A stretch of DNA of 64,000 bases from Triticum aestivum (Eukaryota > Streptophyta > Magnoliopsida > Poales > Poaceae), in assembly GCF_018294505.1 (NCBI RefSeq), contig NC_057811.1, positions 24,804,197-24,868,196 of the forward strand, read 5' to 3'. Positions 1 through 12,188 of the stretch are shown piece after piece (position 1 is the first letter of the stretch; the number at the start of each line of letters is the position of its first letter). The notes below the pieces were generated by a model that worked only from the letters and a program-made list of their open reading frames with translations, did no database searches and was not told where the DNA came from. The position numbers and the translations under genes are program-made.

Positions 1-450
1 ACTCCCTGCATCACTGTGCACCAACCACGATAGGAAGATTAGAAGGGTTCTCCTTTCACTCCTAGGCTGGCATTAGCCAAGGAGTTTGGGTCGATACCTC
101 CAATGATAGGAGGCATCCATGCCCGTGTCCCTAGCCAATCCCGATGGACCGTGGGGTAGTGGGACACAACCCCGTGACTACCGACAACCGTCGCCTTGCA
201 AGATTGCACGATGCCATGCCGGTGGCCTTTGACGTTGATCTGCACGACAGCGTATCGATGTCCCATTCACCACAATCGCCCGTCGTACCCGCAGGGAGAG
301 GGAACTCATCGCCCACGGGAACCACCTGGACCGAGCCCATTCTCACCTACCAGGAGCGGCAATTTCAACCTTCCCTGGGCCCATATCTGGCTACCCAAGC
401 ACGGACCCTAGGTCAAAGGCACTACCGCTACATGCACACCCGCACGCCGC

Positions 451-762
451 CAGCTCAAACCCAGGAGAAGGAAGACCGCAAACACTGCCATGTGCCTCCA
501 ACAAGACAACAACCACGACATTGTAGCCACCACAGAACTGCCGCACTGTACCGACCCGTCTCACCCCATATCTGAGCAAGTGCGGGCCCAAGACCACTGC
601 CATCGCCAGCTCAGACCCAGGAGAAGGAAGATCGCAAACACTACCATGTGCTTCCAACAAGACAGTGGCCACGACGGTGTAGCCACCACATGACTGCCAC
701 ACTGTACCGACCCGTCTCACCCCAGATCTGAACAAGTGTGGGCCCAAGACCACTGCCGTCGC
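451..762. repeat. 156-bp tandem duplication, two copies
   Basis: Copy 1 (451-606) and copy 2 (607-762) both begin with CAGCTCA and proceed through the same order of words (CCCAGGAGAAGGAAGA, CTGTACCGACCCGTCTCACC, GGCCCAAGACCACTGCC), with scattered substitutions and a period of 156 bp. No repeat unit follows copy 2. 156 is a multiple of three, but no convincing protein runs through both copies. The surrounding 1-1190 region is C-rich with several overlapping open frames and I recognise no gene in it. Confidence 0.8.
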
Positions 763-1189
763 CGGCCACCAATGCCGAAGGCATAGAAGTAGCCACGGGC
801 TAGCAACGTGCGCCGCAGCCCTCATCACCAGTGGATGCCACACCGCAGATCAGAACGATGCCCGCACTATCGCCAACGCCACCACCAACATGCCCCGGCA
901 CCGGCTGCGCCGCCCAACACCCAGATGCCGCACCTTTGCATCACCTCCGCGCATGTGCGCCACCAGCAACCAGCGCATGCTCCACGTGCTGATCCGCAAA
1001 AGCCACCCCGCATGCGAGGGGAAGGAGCAGCCCCTCCACCGCCGGCTCCTGCTGAGCTTTTCCCTACGGAGCCCTCTAGCGACGGCAAGGGAAATGGAGG
1101 GAGGAGGAGAGGAAAATAACGGTGGCGCGCTAGGGTTCCCTCCTCGTCGCCATTTGGAGGTGACGCGGGAGGGGCTGGAGGGAACGAAA

Positions 1190-1425
1190 GTTTTTTTGTC
1201 CAGGACAAACCCCTTGAAGATGAAGTCATTCGGGGGCAGCTAAATATTCGAGGTGACAAAAGCAATAATCTCCATAGGGAAAGGAACAACTGGCGCCTCC
1301 TTTATTAAGGTGATAGACATAACTTAATAAACTCTGAGCAGATGGGTAGTCAAAGAAAATATGCCAGCCTCCGTTTATGAAACATGTATAGATTACGAAG
1401 AACACAATCATAGGAAATGAGTTTT
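1190..1425 (-). pseudogene. LINE-like ORF2 C-terminal fragment (relic 1)
   Basis: Read on the minus strand, this stretch has the same order of words as the clearer fragment at 12490-12895: an aromatic/Cys stretch corresponding to the end of a plant L1-type reverse transcriptase zinc-binding (zf-RVT) region, then a segment ending in an RND-FIFK-like motif (here PNDFIFKG). Several frames and stops are used, so it is a relic. The assignment rests mainly on the internal similarity to the second copy. No poly-A tail or target duplication was found. Confidence 0.45.
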
Positions 1426-1429
1426 TTAA

Positions 1430-1980
1430 AGAATGCCTGAAATATTGCCCAGGTGGATGTTTTCTAGTTAGCTGGTCCCCAAGCGATATTTCCCGGAAAC
1501 TACAAATGTAGTACTCCGTGACATCCGATGATGTTTCTACGTTCTAGCTAGTGGCTAGCTAGCTGGGCACATGTGAATCTCCTACATTTAGCATGTCATC
1601 CGACGGTCGTCTTCATGTACAAAGATGACAAACGGTGTGTGAAAAGTATAGTGATGTATACATGTATGGTGATCATGCCTGAAGGATCTGACTAGGCGAC
1701 TAGCTACCTATGTGTGGAAAGTATCGTTTGGCCTCAACTAGAGTCGCTACCTAAGATATATTCTTGTCTGGACAGCATGTGGTTCACTGTGCAGTTCGTT
1801 CAGTGGCCAACCATCCTGGAAACTGGCTGCAGAGTCATATCCGAGCTGATTTCTGAGCCAGTGAGTAAAAAACATACTTGAAAAAGGATACACTCACGTA
1901 GATAGTCGACGAAAGCTTATAAGTACAAAGTAGAAAGGTGCTAGACATATGGATACACTAAATAAAAAGCAAACACAAGT
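1430..1980. other. No recognisable feature
   Basis: AT/GC-balanced unique-looking sequence with CTAGCTAGC-rich patches near 1550. I see no open frame above chance, RNA gene or terminal repeat. Confidence 0.4.
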
Positions 1981-2206
1981 CGATTAGGTTCTCTGTGGCA
2001 GAACTTGCCCACTCAGATTCAAGTCCAAGACTTGACATAGCTGCTCGCACTTTCTTGGATTTATTCGAGAATTTAACTGCTTTGTTCTTTTAGTTGTGAG
2101 CGACGTGCCCCATGACAGCAAATGGGTGTGCATTTCTCGGTCCATAGGGCTCAATCTAGGTACGTATATGTGAAGGTCTGCATCTGTACAACGTTTTGCA
2201 AAAAAA
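1981..2206 (+). repeat. SINE-like or short non-LTR repeat, copy 1
   Basis: Shares an ordered set of words with 3292-3568: TTCT(C/T)TGTGG near the start, GACTTGACATA/GACCTGACATA, TTTCTTGGATTTATT, TTCTTTTAGT, then a GT-rich tail and a terminal A-run (2200-2206). The piece GATTCAAGTCC resembles a pol III B box, but a properly spaced A box is not convincing. I believe this is a dispersed Triticeae short interspersed repeat; the exact family cannot be named from the sequence alone. Confidence 0.45.
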
Positions 2207-2428
2207 TGGAATAAGGTCCTTGCCGTCAAAGGTCACGGAGGCATCTGTTTGATTGTCAACATTGTAATTATGAACTGCAGAGACCATAAGTAACTCGACA
2301 CCTCGATCCATAAGATCCATAAGCATGGGCAGCATAGGCATGAAGCCTGACTTCCGGCAGGCTGAAGCTCTACTTTTCCACCTGAAGTTTAGCCGGAAAA
2401 CAAAAAATACTGAAATGGCTAAAAAGTA

Positions 2429-2509
2429 CTTCCTCTGTAAAGAAATGTAAGAGCGTTTAGATCATTACTTCAGTGATCTAAACGCTTTTATATTTCTTTA
2501 CGGGGGAAG
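2429..2509. mobile_element. Stowaway MITE (Tc1/Mariner-type), 81 bp
   Basis: The arms are near-perfect inverted repeats: the left starts CTTCCTCTGTAAAGAAATGT and the right ends with its near complement (TTTCTTTACGGGGGAAG). The core GAGCGTTTAGATCA/TGATCTAAACGC makes the element almost one hairpin. It is flanked by TA on both sides (2427-2428, 2510-2511), the Stowaway target-site duplication. Sequence and size match the Thalos-like Stowaway MITEs common in Triticeae. It is non-autonomous and has no coding capacity. Confidence 0.9.
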
Positions 2510-2511
2510 TA

Positions 2512-3291
2512 GTATTTTAGTTAGAATAGATTATTTTTATGTCCTAAGAATAACTAAATTATATAAAAATAAAATGCTCTTGTATTTTGTGTAGGGCTTA
2601 GGCTTAGCCTTAGTGTTTTCACATCATTCTTTCTGAAGCCAGGCACGGTATAATCCGGTATACTTTGTAAAAAAAAGCTTGTGTAGCCTTGGTTGGAGCT
2701 CACCGTGAGAGGTGAGAGCACAAAATCGGTGGTCAACTACTATATGAGGTAGGAATTTATACCGATCTTGTCACGCCGCTTCCATGTGGTTGCATCATAG
2801 AGGGAAGACCCGATCTTAGTTTAGCCGATTCCAAAATCATGTGAGGCCACCATTTTTCGAGGGCATGTGCCACCATCGCCCCGCTATTCTAGACCGAAGG
2901 ACATGAGGGTGGACAAACCATGATGAGTTCACCTGACCCCACCTCCAGCAACTCCATTTGAAATGGACATGGAGAAGGGTGGACTTATTTATTTTGACAG
3001 AGAGGCGTCGCCGCTATCTCATCGCCACCATCAAAATAACTAAGTTTAGCTATGGAATGGACTGACGAACGCACCAAACAAGACAACGGTATCCCCTTCC
3101 CTATGGTCCAAGATATTGAAGTAGCGGCCAAAGTGGAAGGGATACACTTGGATATGGTTTGTGGCGGGCTTGTGGTATCTAGTGCACAAAATCTTAAAAG
3201 ACAACTTCTAGTAGCTATACAATATTCTGGATAAGAAAACATGGTACAACATGTATACACCACGCCCGCATGTCATAAAATTTAGAACTAG
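2512..3291. other. No recognisable feature
   Basis: Mixed sequence without a supported gene. Open frames of 60-92 codons near 2985-3263 overlap on both strands and show no family motif, so they are treated as chance. Confidence 0.35.
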
Positions 3292-3568
3292 ATTAGATGG
3301 TTAAGTTCTTTGTGGTGGAAGCAGCGTTTTAGACCTGACATAAATGCTCTCATATTTCTTGGATTTATTTCACTCGCTTTGTCGCTATTCTTTTAGTGGT
3401 ATGGTGTGGATGTCGACTACATGGGCCTATGATGACTTTATCAATCTTAAGAAATGCCGGCTCAGTCTCTCGGATGTGGTTATAGGATAGGGTTGTATGT
3501 GCGCTTTTATAAGGATGAGTGTGTGCATCGTGTGAGCGTCTACATATGTATATCCTTTCTAAAAAAAA
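3292..3568 (+). repeat. SINE-like or short non-LTR repeat, copy 2
   Basis: Second copy of the repeat at 1981-2206, longer and better preserved at its 3' end: GCCGGCTCAGTCTCTCGGA, a TG-alternating stretch and a terminal A8 run at 3561-3568. The 3' part agrees with a very common Triticeae dispersed repeat. A 3' poly-A with no terminal inverted repeats fits retroposition. Confidence 0.5.
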
Positions 3569-3791
3569 TCTGAAATAGCAACAGAATAAAAAACCAGCTT
3601 GCTATAGTACCAAACAAACCATCATTGTTCAGATCAGCGATGAATTTACAACTATGCATGCTGACAATGGTCATTTTTCATTCTTGAGCTGTGTGACAAA
3701 TTTGGAATTTACCCACTCTATATTGATCGTATTGCCTTTATGTCAGATTTTTTAAAAAGCTTTTTAAGTGATTTTCGAGCGGGATACAACT

Positions 3792-4001
3792 GGTTGTACC
3801 ACAAAACCCAGATGCACATGATATTTTTTTGCCCTTGGTAATATATGGCATCTCCATCCTTGGCTGTTTCTCCAGTTTTGATATTTTTCACATTTTTTAC
3901 TGATATTTTAGCTTGCCTTTAGTGCACGTTGCACCACAAACCCGGATACACCTGATATTTCCTCGTCCTTGGCAATACATATGGCATCTTCATCCTGGGC
4001 T
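3792..4001. repeat. Diverged direct repeat, two ~75-bp copies
   Basis: Copies at 3792-3866 and 3927-4001 share the order TTG(T/C)ACCACAAA, CCC(A/G)GAT, TGATATTT, CCTTGG(T/C)AATA, ATGGCATCT, CATCCT(T/G)GGCT. They are separated by about 60 bp. Divergence is visible at many sites, so the duplication is old. No gene or mobile-element ends were seen. Confidence 0.6.
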
Positions 4002-4599
4002 ATATATCTCTCCATCTTGTAGGAACTAGGGATTGCAGGTTTGAAATGAACAACCGGAGTGAGGATAAGGAACTTCTCCTGCTATTGGTTGCTTTCCTAT
4101 CTTCTTTTACTGGCCCAGACCACATGGGAAGAGCGTTTCCCCGATGGCTGGCCGTCGTCAACCGTGTATTTGCGTCTCAAGTGACGACGCGGCGGCGACG
4201 TGTTGTATGACGTCGGCTGCCTGCTGCTTGTAATTCAGCCATGTGTATACATGCCAATGTGTTGCCATGAAAAATACTAGAATCAGGGGACGTGAAGACG
4301 ATGACGACGTGTATGGTTCTGCTCGGGTAAACCAGAAAATGCATTTTCTGCTTAAATTTAAGAAGCTTACCTTCAAATTTATCCTTTTTTAATAAGGTAC
4401 ATCCATTCTCCTCAAATCTCCTCTCGGCTTCACTCACTGGAAAAATGGCTCAACCAGCGGCAAGCCATCCAATTGACCCCTCCCCCTGGTTATAAAATCA
4501 GGCCGGTGCCTCACACAAACACTAACCCTTCCCCGGTGCCCAGATTTCTCCCCAAATCACCAGCGCCAATGCCACAAATCACCGTCGCTGCTGCCAGGC

Positions 4600-4835
4600 G
4601 TAAAAAATTTAACGAAATTTCATTGAAATTTTCAAGATTTCGCATATTTCGGTGGGGTCTGAACTATTTTTAATCCCAAAATTTTGATCCAGATTCAAAC
4701 TAATTTTAAAATAAATTTAAATTAGGTTATAATCCAATGAAATTTCAAATCTCAAAATCCAATTTTTTGCCTGAAATTTCACATATTTTTGTGAGGCCCA
4801 AAATTTTTTTGTTTACGAAATTGAAAACCTTGGCT
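4600..4835. repeat. AT-rich element with imperfect internal repeats
   Basis: AT-rich block built from GAAATTTCA/TGAAATTTC words. Segments near 4615-4700 and 4735-4830 show the same order (GAAATTTCA, CATATTT, GTGGGG/GTGAGGCCC, AAAATTTT). This looks like a decayed non-coding repeat. No clear terminal repeats or target duplication could be fixed, so the ends are approximate. Confidence 0.35.
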
Positions 4836-4889
4836 GCTGCCTGCCTGTTGTGGGCAGTGCGTTGGGGTGTCACCACGGTGGCTATCATC

Positions 4890-5370
4890 CCTATCAAATT
4901 TTCATCCTTGGACGACGATTCTGACAACGAGTGCGAGGAGGCGCAGCTGGCAGCCCCATAGCAGAGGAAGCCGAGGTGGAGGAGGAGATGAGACGACGAC
5001 AGAGGAAGCTAAAAACTAGGACGCTCTGGCGACCATATTGCAACAGAGGAGAAACGGGACTATGAGCAAGCGTTGCTCGAGGAGGAGGAGCACCGAAAGA
5101 TGGTGGTGCAAATCACGGAGGAGGTTTCCCGGTCGGCTTGCCACTGACCCGGAGGTGATGACGTTCCAGCTCACTTTCGAGGGGTCCATCACCGAGAACG
5201 CAAGGCAGAGGCGAACCGACGGTTCTTGATCGAGGCGGCGGAGTGTGTGACGCTCTCTTCGACTAGCTCGACACCGACGACTCTGGCCAGGCGTTGTGCC
5301 ATGGCAGGGCATCCGCGAAGCAGGGGCGTCATGCTCTGACAATCTGTCGGTGATCAACCTCGACTTCGAC
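4890..5370 (+). pseudogene. Decayed gene fragment with acidic coiled region
   Basis: Three frames in succession give protein-like text: an acidic patch (DDDSDNECEEAQ), a charged E/R-rich stretch (AEVEEEMRRRQRK), then YEQALLEEEEHRKM, ITEEV, DPEVMTFQLTFEGS, and, after another shift, AEANRRFLIEAAE. The pieces run in one direction and only need small indels between frames, as expected for a dead coding exon. I do not recognise the family. It could be a captured host-gene exon or the end of an old transposon ORF. Confidence 0.4.
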
Positions 5371-5449
5371 TTGGATTGGTGTATTATTAACTTTAATATA
5401 GACTTTAGCTCCAAGTAAGTGGAATCTAGTTTAATATGGACTATGATGC

Positions 5450-6560
5450 TTAGTTATGGAGCATCTACCCGTCTATTATCTATATTAATTCTACACTCTG
5501 AATAAGAAATCACGTTAATAAAAAAATGTGCGATATGTGTGTATATATACCTTGGCGCGGTCGCTCTAGATATGTGTGAAAAATATGCATGGCTTAGCTT
5601 GAGCACGTACGTTGTTGCTACCGACATATTTGGCGCCTAGTCTGTGTGGCGAACCTTGCTGCGGCTGATATTGGCCGTCGTTCTTGGCCAACCATCCATC
5701 CATCCTGAGCAGTGGAGCTAGACTGGGACACGGAGCCATCGTCCAAATGTATATTAGTCGTAGCGCGAGTGGCCGGTGGTCTCATTTTGCGGCCTAGCTA
5801 GCTACTTAGCCCGGAATCACAACCGGAGTCGCCATCAGATGGCACGTTTGTAACGCGCGTACGTGTTCCTCTTCTGATATGCCGGAACGCCTTTTCCTTT
5901 TTCTTACGGCGCGACTGTGCCTGCTGTCACGGCTACAAGAAAAAATAAATGCTGTTTTAATATATAGCCAATATCTGTGCGCCCTCTTGAATGATGCAGC
6001 CCGTAATTGCTAGCTGATGTGAAATGCTAGACAGAAATGAAGAAATCCGCTCTATAATATATTTGCACTCCAGTAAATTTTAAGTGTACCATCTGGTTTA
6101 GACTTCTTTGCTAAGTGTGTGGGTAATTCTGTCGAAAATATATTTTGTCTTTGACGAGACAAAAAACCCACCGGAGAAGGTTCTAGCAACTACCAACATA
6201 CTTCTGCCAGTGATGTGGGTATCAGCTCTTAATTTTATTTCACTTGTCTATGAATGGTCCTCGTCATAAAATGGGAAAAACCCAAACCCCGTTTGCAATG
6301 TGTGTCTGGCGCAAACGGGTGTTTTCTTTGCCCTTATGAGATTGGTTTCTTTTGTAGTTTTTTTTCGTGTTTATACATCTGCCTTGTTGTGTACAGAGAG
6401 CATTGCTAGAACTAAATGCAAGCCATCTCTAGCACCAGAACTATCTGCATATCGTCAGAAAGTTGCACAACCCAACAATCTATTCATATATTCACAATTT
6501 CATACACAAAGTATCTTGCAGTGTCCAATTCCTATAAATTCATATGCTTCTCATCATACA
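5450..6560. other. No recognisable feature
   Basis: Unique-looking intergenic sequence. No open frame above chance, RNA gene, terminal repeat or simple repeat of note. Confidence 0.35.
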
Positions 6561-6639
6561 TTGCAACACCGCATGGAGTTGTTGACGGTTCCAGACTTTT
6601 TTCCATGTATGTTTATCATGGAGTTGCAACATCGGTTTT

Positions 6640-7858
6640 TTTTCCGTCCCCGTCCCCCGCGTCCCTCTCCGAGGCGACACGGGGGAACCCTAGCCGCCCC
6701 CGCCATCGGCCTTCCTCCACCCTCCCCTCCCCCTCGCCGCCGCCGAGAGCCCCCGTGTCGGCAGCGGCGGGACTTCTCCCCTGGCGCGGCTGCCCTTCTT
6801 CCTCGCGGCGGCTTAATTAGTCACTCCCGGTGGGCTTGGTGGCGCGGCGTTTCGAAGCTCCGGCGGCGGCTCGCTTTGCGGCAGGTTGGAGGGCATGTCC
6901 CCGTCTGGTGGTGCCGCCTAGACAACGGCTGCGGCCTAGGGCTCTTGACCCCAGATTGGATACGGGTGGTGCTCGGGCCTAGCCGTGGCTGCCTGTCAGG
7001 CGTGGTGGCGGCGAGTCTCGCGGCCTCTGGGCATCGTGGAGGTGCCGGCGGCGGCGTGTTCTCAGCCTGGTGCTGGCGGCGGCCATGCACGAGAGTTGGA
7101 TTCCTTCGAACAGATCTGGGTGAAAACTTGCTTTCGGCTACTGCCAAAGCCGGCGGTGGCGGCGCTATCTGCATCGTTCCCTTCTTGAAGGCATCGCCGT
7201 GGAGAACTTCAAGGCCACTCTCTGCTACCTCCGGGGGAAACCCTCTAGATCGGATGATCGGATGACGGCAGCGCTCTGGTGTCGTTCCCCCCTTGGGGGC
7301 GTCATTCTTGGAGGTACACACGTGATCGAGGGACCAGAGGACGGATTCTTTGGTGGAGCGGTGTGTCATCTCACTCATTGATGGCGACGGATCTCGGCGG
7401 CATGGCGCTGTGGTGACTCGGCGTCCGATGCGTGGAGATGGACTCGCGCAGGAGGGTGACACGGTCTGGCGTCGACGACAGCTAGACCGAGCAAGGTAGA
7501 TGCAGCAGTACAACTCTGAAGATGGATTGGTGGCAGCTGGCTGCGGAGGCCTCATACCCGGCAGGCGTCCTGGTTGAGGAGTGTGCCAGACCGGTGGGTG
7601 CCCCATACCCGGCAGGCATCCTGGATAGGACCTCGGGTCTTAGATGTTAGGTTTGGTTGCGAGGTCTGTTTGGTATTAGTCCTAGACTATCAGCATCCCT
7701 TCATCAATTGCATAGGAGTAGCGACAGATGTTGCCTAGACGGTGGCTTTACTCTTACTGTTGTATTACTTTGTAAGGTCTTGCGTGAACAATTAATAAAG
7801 TGGCTGCATGCATCGTCCAGATGCAGAGGCCGGGGGTCTTCCTCCTTTTCTAAAAAAA
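6640..7858 (+). mobile_element. Non-LTR-type relic with poly-A end, non-coding
   Basis: A GC-rich, CpG-rich 5' part (6640-7200, many CGGCGGC words) leads to a less GC-rich 3' part that ends in GATGCAGAGGCCGGGGGTC, a CTCCTTTTCT stretch and a poly-A run at about 7850-7859. This terminal sequence before a poly-A is one I associate with a widespread grass non-LTR retroelement. There are no terminal inverted repeats. The 321- and 261-codon open frames are on opposite strands of GC-rich DNA and carry no reverse transcriptase motif, so I regard the copy as non-autonomous. The 5' end is a guess and no target duplication was found. Confidence 0.45.
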
Positions 7859-7981
7859 AACATGAAACACATATGCTAATTGTACAGGATGTTATTCAAC
7901 ATCCTACATGATAACTCTACCAAAAACTAATGCACTCATTTATAAGATTTATATACAATATAATCTGATAGAATGCATGAT

Positions 7982-10900
7982 TTAGAAGAGCAACATCCTT
8001 GTATAATCCTCAAGGACTGGAAGCTTCTGCTCATCGTCGTAGCCATACATCACGCGGACCATCCTCGCAAAGTTTAGTGATGCTGTGATGAAGCTATGCG
8101 ATAGTGTTGACGTTGTCCCAGAGAAGCATTCCCTATTCAGACCCTCCCATTCACTCCCGATCATCTCCAGCATGTGCTTCTCTACGTCACCATGAGGATT
8201 TTCTCTTTGGTACAACTCCTTGTATGATCCATCCAGCCCATTTTGCGATTCATCCTGCATGAGACAAAGAACAAAAATGTTAGATCATGCCTTATTTGGT
8301 CAATACTGACGTGTATGTTGACCCACCATGATATGAACTGAATGAATTTATCTAAGATTGTTGTTAGTGCATATCCTAAATTCTTATGTGATGAAGTTCT
8401 CGGTGTGTTCAGACCTTTGCACTGCCCATGTCATCCCAGAGCCTCATGATCTTTGCAGGGCAGGAGATGACACGATGGATGTCGTCATTGTTGCCCTCTG
8501 GTAATTCATGTCCCAACATGAAGAAAAGATGCATGAATACAAGTGGAGCTCCTGAAGTGACAACCCCGTTTCTTAGATAGTCCTCGGATGTAGGAACCTG
8601 ATTAGTAGATAACCATTTCCCCTCGGTCATGAATCCATCAAACAAAGTTGCCCACTGTAAGAAGAAAAAAGGCAGGCAACTAAGATTATTTCTTCCACTG
8701 TTTTTTTACTTGATATTATTTTTGTAAATAAATCTACGTAATTGCACATGTGTTGCAACAGGTACACATATATTGTGTATGAAATCATCGTGATTTACAT
8801 GCCATTTTAGTGTTAGTGTGATTACATACCAAAAAGAAACTTCAGCTGATAACTGAATCAATACTTATTACTTATTGGCTTAACAATGAAAATAATGCGA
8901 TTTTGTATGATAAGCCAATAAAACGAGGGGTAGTTGACATGATGCAAGGAAATCCGGTTGAAATCAATAAAACAGGGAATGGAGGACGTGGTGTGGGAAT
9001 GGATATGATGGATGGAAGATAGGAACATCACGGAACCTTACGCAGAAGAGATTACTCACAAAATTGTTGTTATATTTAGCTGCTTAGGAAAAATGAAATT
9101 AAAGAGAAATGAAGAACCATTCCAGTAGACATACCGCTTTCTTGAGATGATTGATAGGGCTCACTCCATGCTCTTTTCTGACCATATTGGCGATATCACT
9201 TGTGATAGTGTAAAGAGCCTTGTAACATGATATCATGTAGCTTGGCAGTGAATCAATAGCAGCAAGATCCCACCTGTCAATAATGTACAATTTTGGTGTG
9301 AAATGTCGATAAAAAATATAATTTTATATCATGTATAAGGTCTTAAGCTTAAGTAATCCTTGAGTTTTTATTCTATTAACAAAGTAGATGCCATTTTGCA
9401 CATATACAATCTCTAATATGAAATATTTTTGCTTTTTGTTTGAATATACAATAAATAATTGGAAAATTATTAATATTTAAAAATATTTCGCATAAAAACT
9501 CAATGTTGATTTCAAAACAATATTAAAACATCTGAATATATTATATGTCAAAGTTAAAGAAGTTTGAATATCTGATTGGACATATTTAATATGTCATTTC
9601 CTTACCAAAAAGGCAACTATATTGCTTCCCTAATCGTATTAACCTTATATATTATGGAAACTACAATGCTCACGTTTTCATCGCCTCAGTAAAGAGGGAA
9701 AGCTCCTCTTGTGTGGCGACAAGATCAAAGATGTCATCCACAATGTAGACCATGGATATGATCTTTGTGATCTCAACCCGATATCTAGAGAAGCAGAAAC
9801 CCTCGAGGACAGTCATGGGCCACATGTACCACTTAAGAACTTGGTCCCTTGCAGCCGGTATTTCTTGAGCCAATCCTAGATCTATCCACCATCTGTGTGA
9901 AAAGGAATTTTCCTATGTTAAAACCACCACTCTTTTAATTGAGGAATACGTGAGTAATAAAAAATGTTAATTTATCAAATTTGGCATCATCTGAGTTCTA
10001 ACTTTTCTCTCTTATCATGAAAATGCACATATTTGCCCGTTTTTACAAAAGTAATCATTGATGGCTAGTAGTTTATTATATTTATACCTCTTAACCTCTT
10101 GCATTTCCCTCTGATGCTGCAACTTCTTAATCGTAAACTCTGCAAATGCCAAATTCTCAATTGCCATGTTCCTAGTGGGCATGCTCTGGAGGTAGCTCAG
10201 ATGGTGCCTTGCCTTGTATTGCATCAGGCTCACATGATAGGGATGGTCTAGTGACCGCCTCACATATATTGCAAGGTTTGGCTCCAAATACTTAATTGTG
10301 AATCTAAGATGCTTGCTTGAGAATTCGTTTGCCTTGTAGAGTGATGATTCTCCCATGTTGAGGTGTGATATGTCTTGCAAGCTGAGCAACCCTCTAATGT
10401 CTTTGCTGAGCCCAAGGTTGAATTCACCATTATCGTTTCTGAACTTCTGAAGAACATCATCTGCCAATTCATTGAGAAGGGGTCTTAGGCACATGTTATA
10501 AATAATGAGTACAATACATCTCGAGGGAGGTGCTTATACAGTCCACAAGGAAACATTAAACCTTAGTTTAGACCTGGCTACTCTAAGATAATTTCATATC
10601 AAAGTTATCGCGTAAAATTCATTTCATAGACCAAATTGCACTCAAGATTCCCAGACTTGTTTGTTTATCTGTCTTTAGACGCTAAACTTGTATTTTACTG
10701 ACCTGCCGAAACATAATATCCAGCTTCTCGCATCAGCCTCAAGGAAAGGGTTGCATCAAGCAGATCATCACTATGGATGAGATCTGCACACGAGTCTATG
10801 ATGGTCTCGATCTCGTCTTGGAAATAGTGGTCGATGTAGAGGCGCTTGAGGTGATCAACAGTGGTCAATAAGCCTCGTCGACTCGGATGGTGATGCAGCA

Positions 10901-11473
10901 ATGCTTGAACATTCTTTACGCTTTCCTGGTGTGTTGCACAGAGACATCAAACTTCTTCTTCAGAAGAATACAAAGTTTACAGAACTTTGACTATTATAAG
11001 GTTTTGGGTGATAGCACCTACAGTATTTAGATTTACCATTAAAAATACTTTCGTAATAATGTATGTTTATATATTTTATAAACATCTTTAAAAAATTAAT
11101 GGGATGATCTGGTTCGTAGTTCCTCCTAGGACCATGTCCTTTCTTTCCTTTTGGTGGAAGGTGACGTTTGTGACGACAGGCTTGTGCTAGGCTCAACATT
11201 ATAGCTCTCACAGGTTTGAACTCGATCCCTTGTGTAATAATAATTAGAAAAAGGACATAAAGACGCATGCTAATTGCATATATGGGTGATAACCATATAT
11301 ACCTGGAAGTCAAAATCATCGGACAGCTCATGTGACGCAGGCTCCCGCCCGGGACATATCACCGTTGATGGGCGGAAGAAGGCACGGTTGCCTCCGCTCC
11401 GGCCACCATTTCTGGCCACCGGTGAAGCCGAATGGTGCAGTGGCTGAACGGAGAAGACATGCGCAGCAGCCAT
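7982..11473 (-). CDS. Class I terpene synthase, plastid-targeted (linalool-synthase-like)
   Basis: Seven exons on the minus strand: 11473-11303, 10925-10703, 10460-10088, 9892-9674, 9273-9135, 8654-8415 and 8254-7982. All introns begin GT and end AG, and the phases join to an unbroken 545-codon frame. Seven exons is the usual count for angiosperm TPS-a/b/g genes. Residues 1-45 are rich in Ala, Ser and Arg with no acidic residue, as in a plastid transit peptide. The metal-binding motif DDIFD lies at about residues 308-312, and the second motif, DDMGSAKDE form of (N/D)Dxx(S/T)xxxE, spans the exon 6/7 join at about 449-457. The enzyme should ionise a prenyl diphosphate with Mg2+. The RR(x)8W motif that normally follows the transit peptide is absent, which suggests an acyclic product (TPS-g habit, such as linalool) rather than cyclic monoterpenes; the exact product is inference. 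No lesion was seen, so the gene looks functional. Confidence 0.92.
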
Positions 11474-11630
11474 CGGTTGCTTAATTAATGGGGACGGACT
11501 GGCTAAGTGGGCGTGTTACAGATCGACTAAGTAGGCTAACTGGCTAAGTGTGGCCTGGGTGATATGAGATGAACAAGTAGCTGCTGCTGGTGCTATGTCT
11601 TTGGATATGAGCAATGCAGGCATGCCCTCT

Positions 11631-11640
11631 AGATTTATAG
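11631..11640 (-). promoter_or_regulatory. Likely TATA box of the terpene synthase gene
   Basis: Minus-strand CTATAAATC lies about 160 bp upstream of the start codon at 11473, in otherwise non-coding DNA. That leaves room for a 5' UTR of about 125-135 nt. No other TATA-like motif this good lies nearer the start. Confidence 0.6.
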
Positions 11641-12188
11641 GGAGGGGGGTAGGAGTGGTTGCAGCTGCGTTGATCCATCCTCCACCGAGTGAGTGGTGTT
11701 TGAAGTTGGACTATGCATGCGCCCCAGGCGAGCCATGTGGAAAATTCACTAAACGTGAACGATTGTAGCGTACGTCATGCTTGACCAGTTAGTTAGTCCT
11801 AGTTCCATAACTACGTGCACATTTAATAACTCACTTCGCTCACGCGCGTCACGTGATGCATGCACACTAATCAAATTCAGTTTTTCGTCTAGAGCCAAAG
11901 TATATATTTTTCGCTTTGGCGGGCACACCATGCATCTTTGCTGTCAGCAGCAGCAAGCGTCAAGAAATTACGATGAGCATTCTTCTGGTATTTCTACAAT
12001 TCTACGAGCAACAGGTCGTCCATCATATATGTTCACTCGGTTTCGTCTTGCTCTGAGCGCGTGTACGTGTGATGTGTGTATGTATGGTCGTGATGGACCG
12101 GACAAATATCGCGACATCGTGCACACGGCAGTACGTACGGTTTGTCCCTGCAGCCCTTTCTGCCACGTGAACGTCGCGATCTGCCGCG

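Noticed and set aside
391..843. 150-codon minus-strand frame with repeated segments
   Set aside because: The repetition is the 156-bp DNA duplication; no known domain and several frames are equally open.
6300..7265. 321-codon plus-strand frame and a 261-codon minus-strand frame over the same region
   Set aside because: GC-rich, no domain, both strands open; part of a non-coding non-LTR-type relic.
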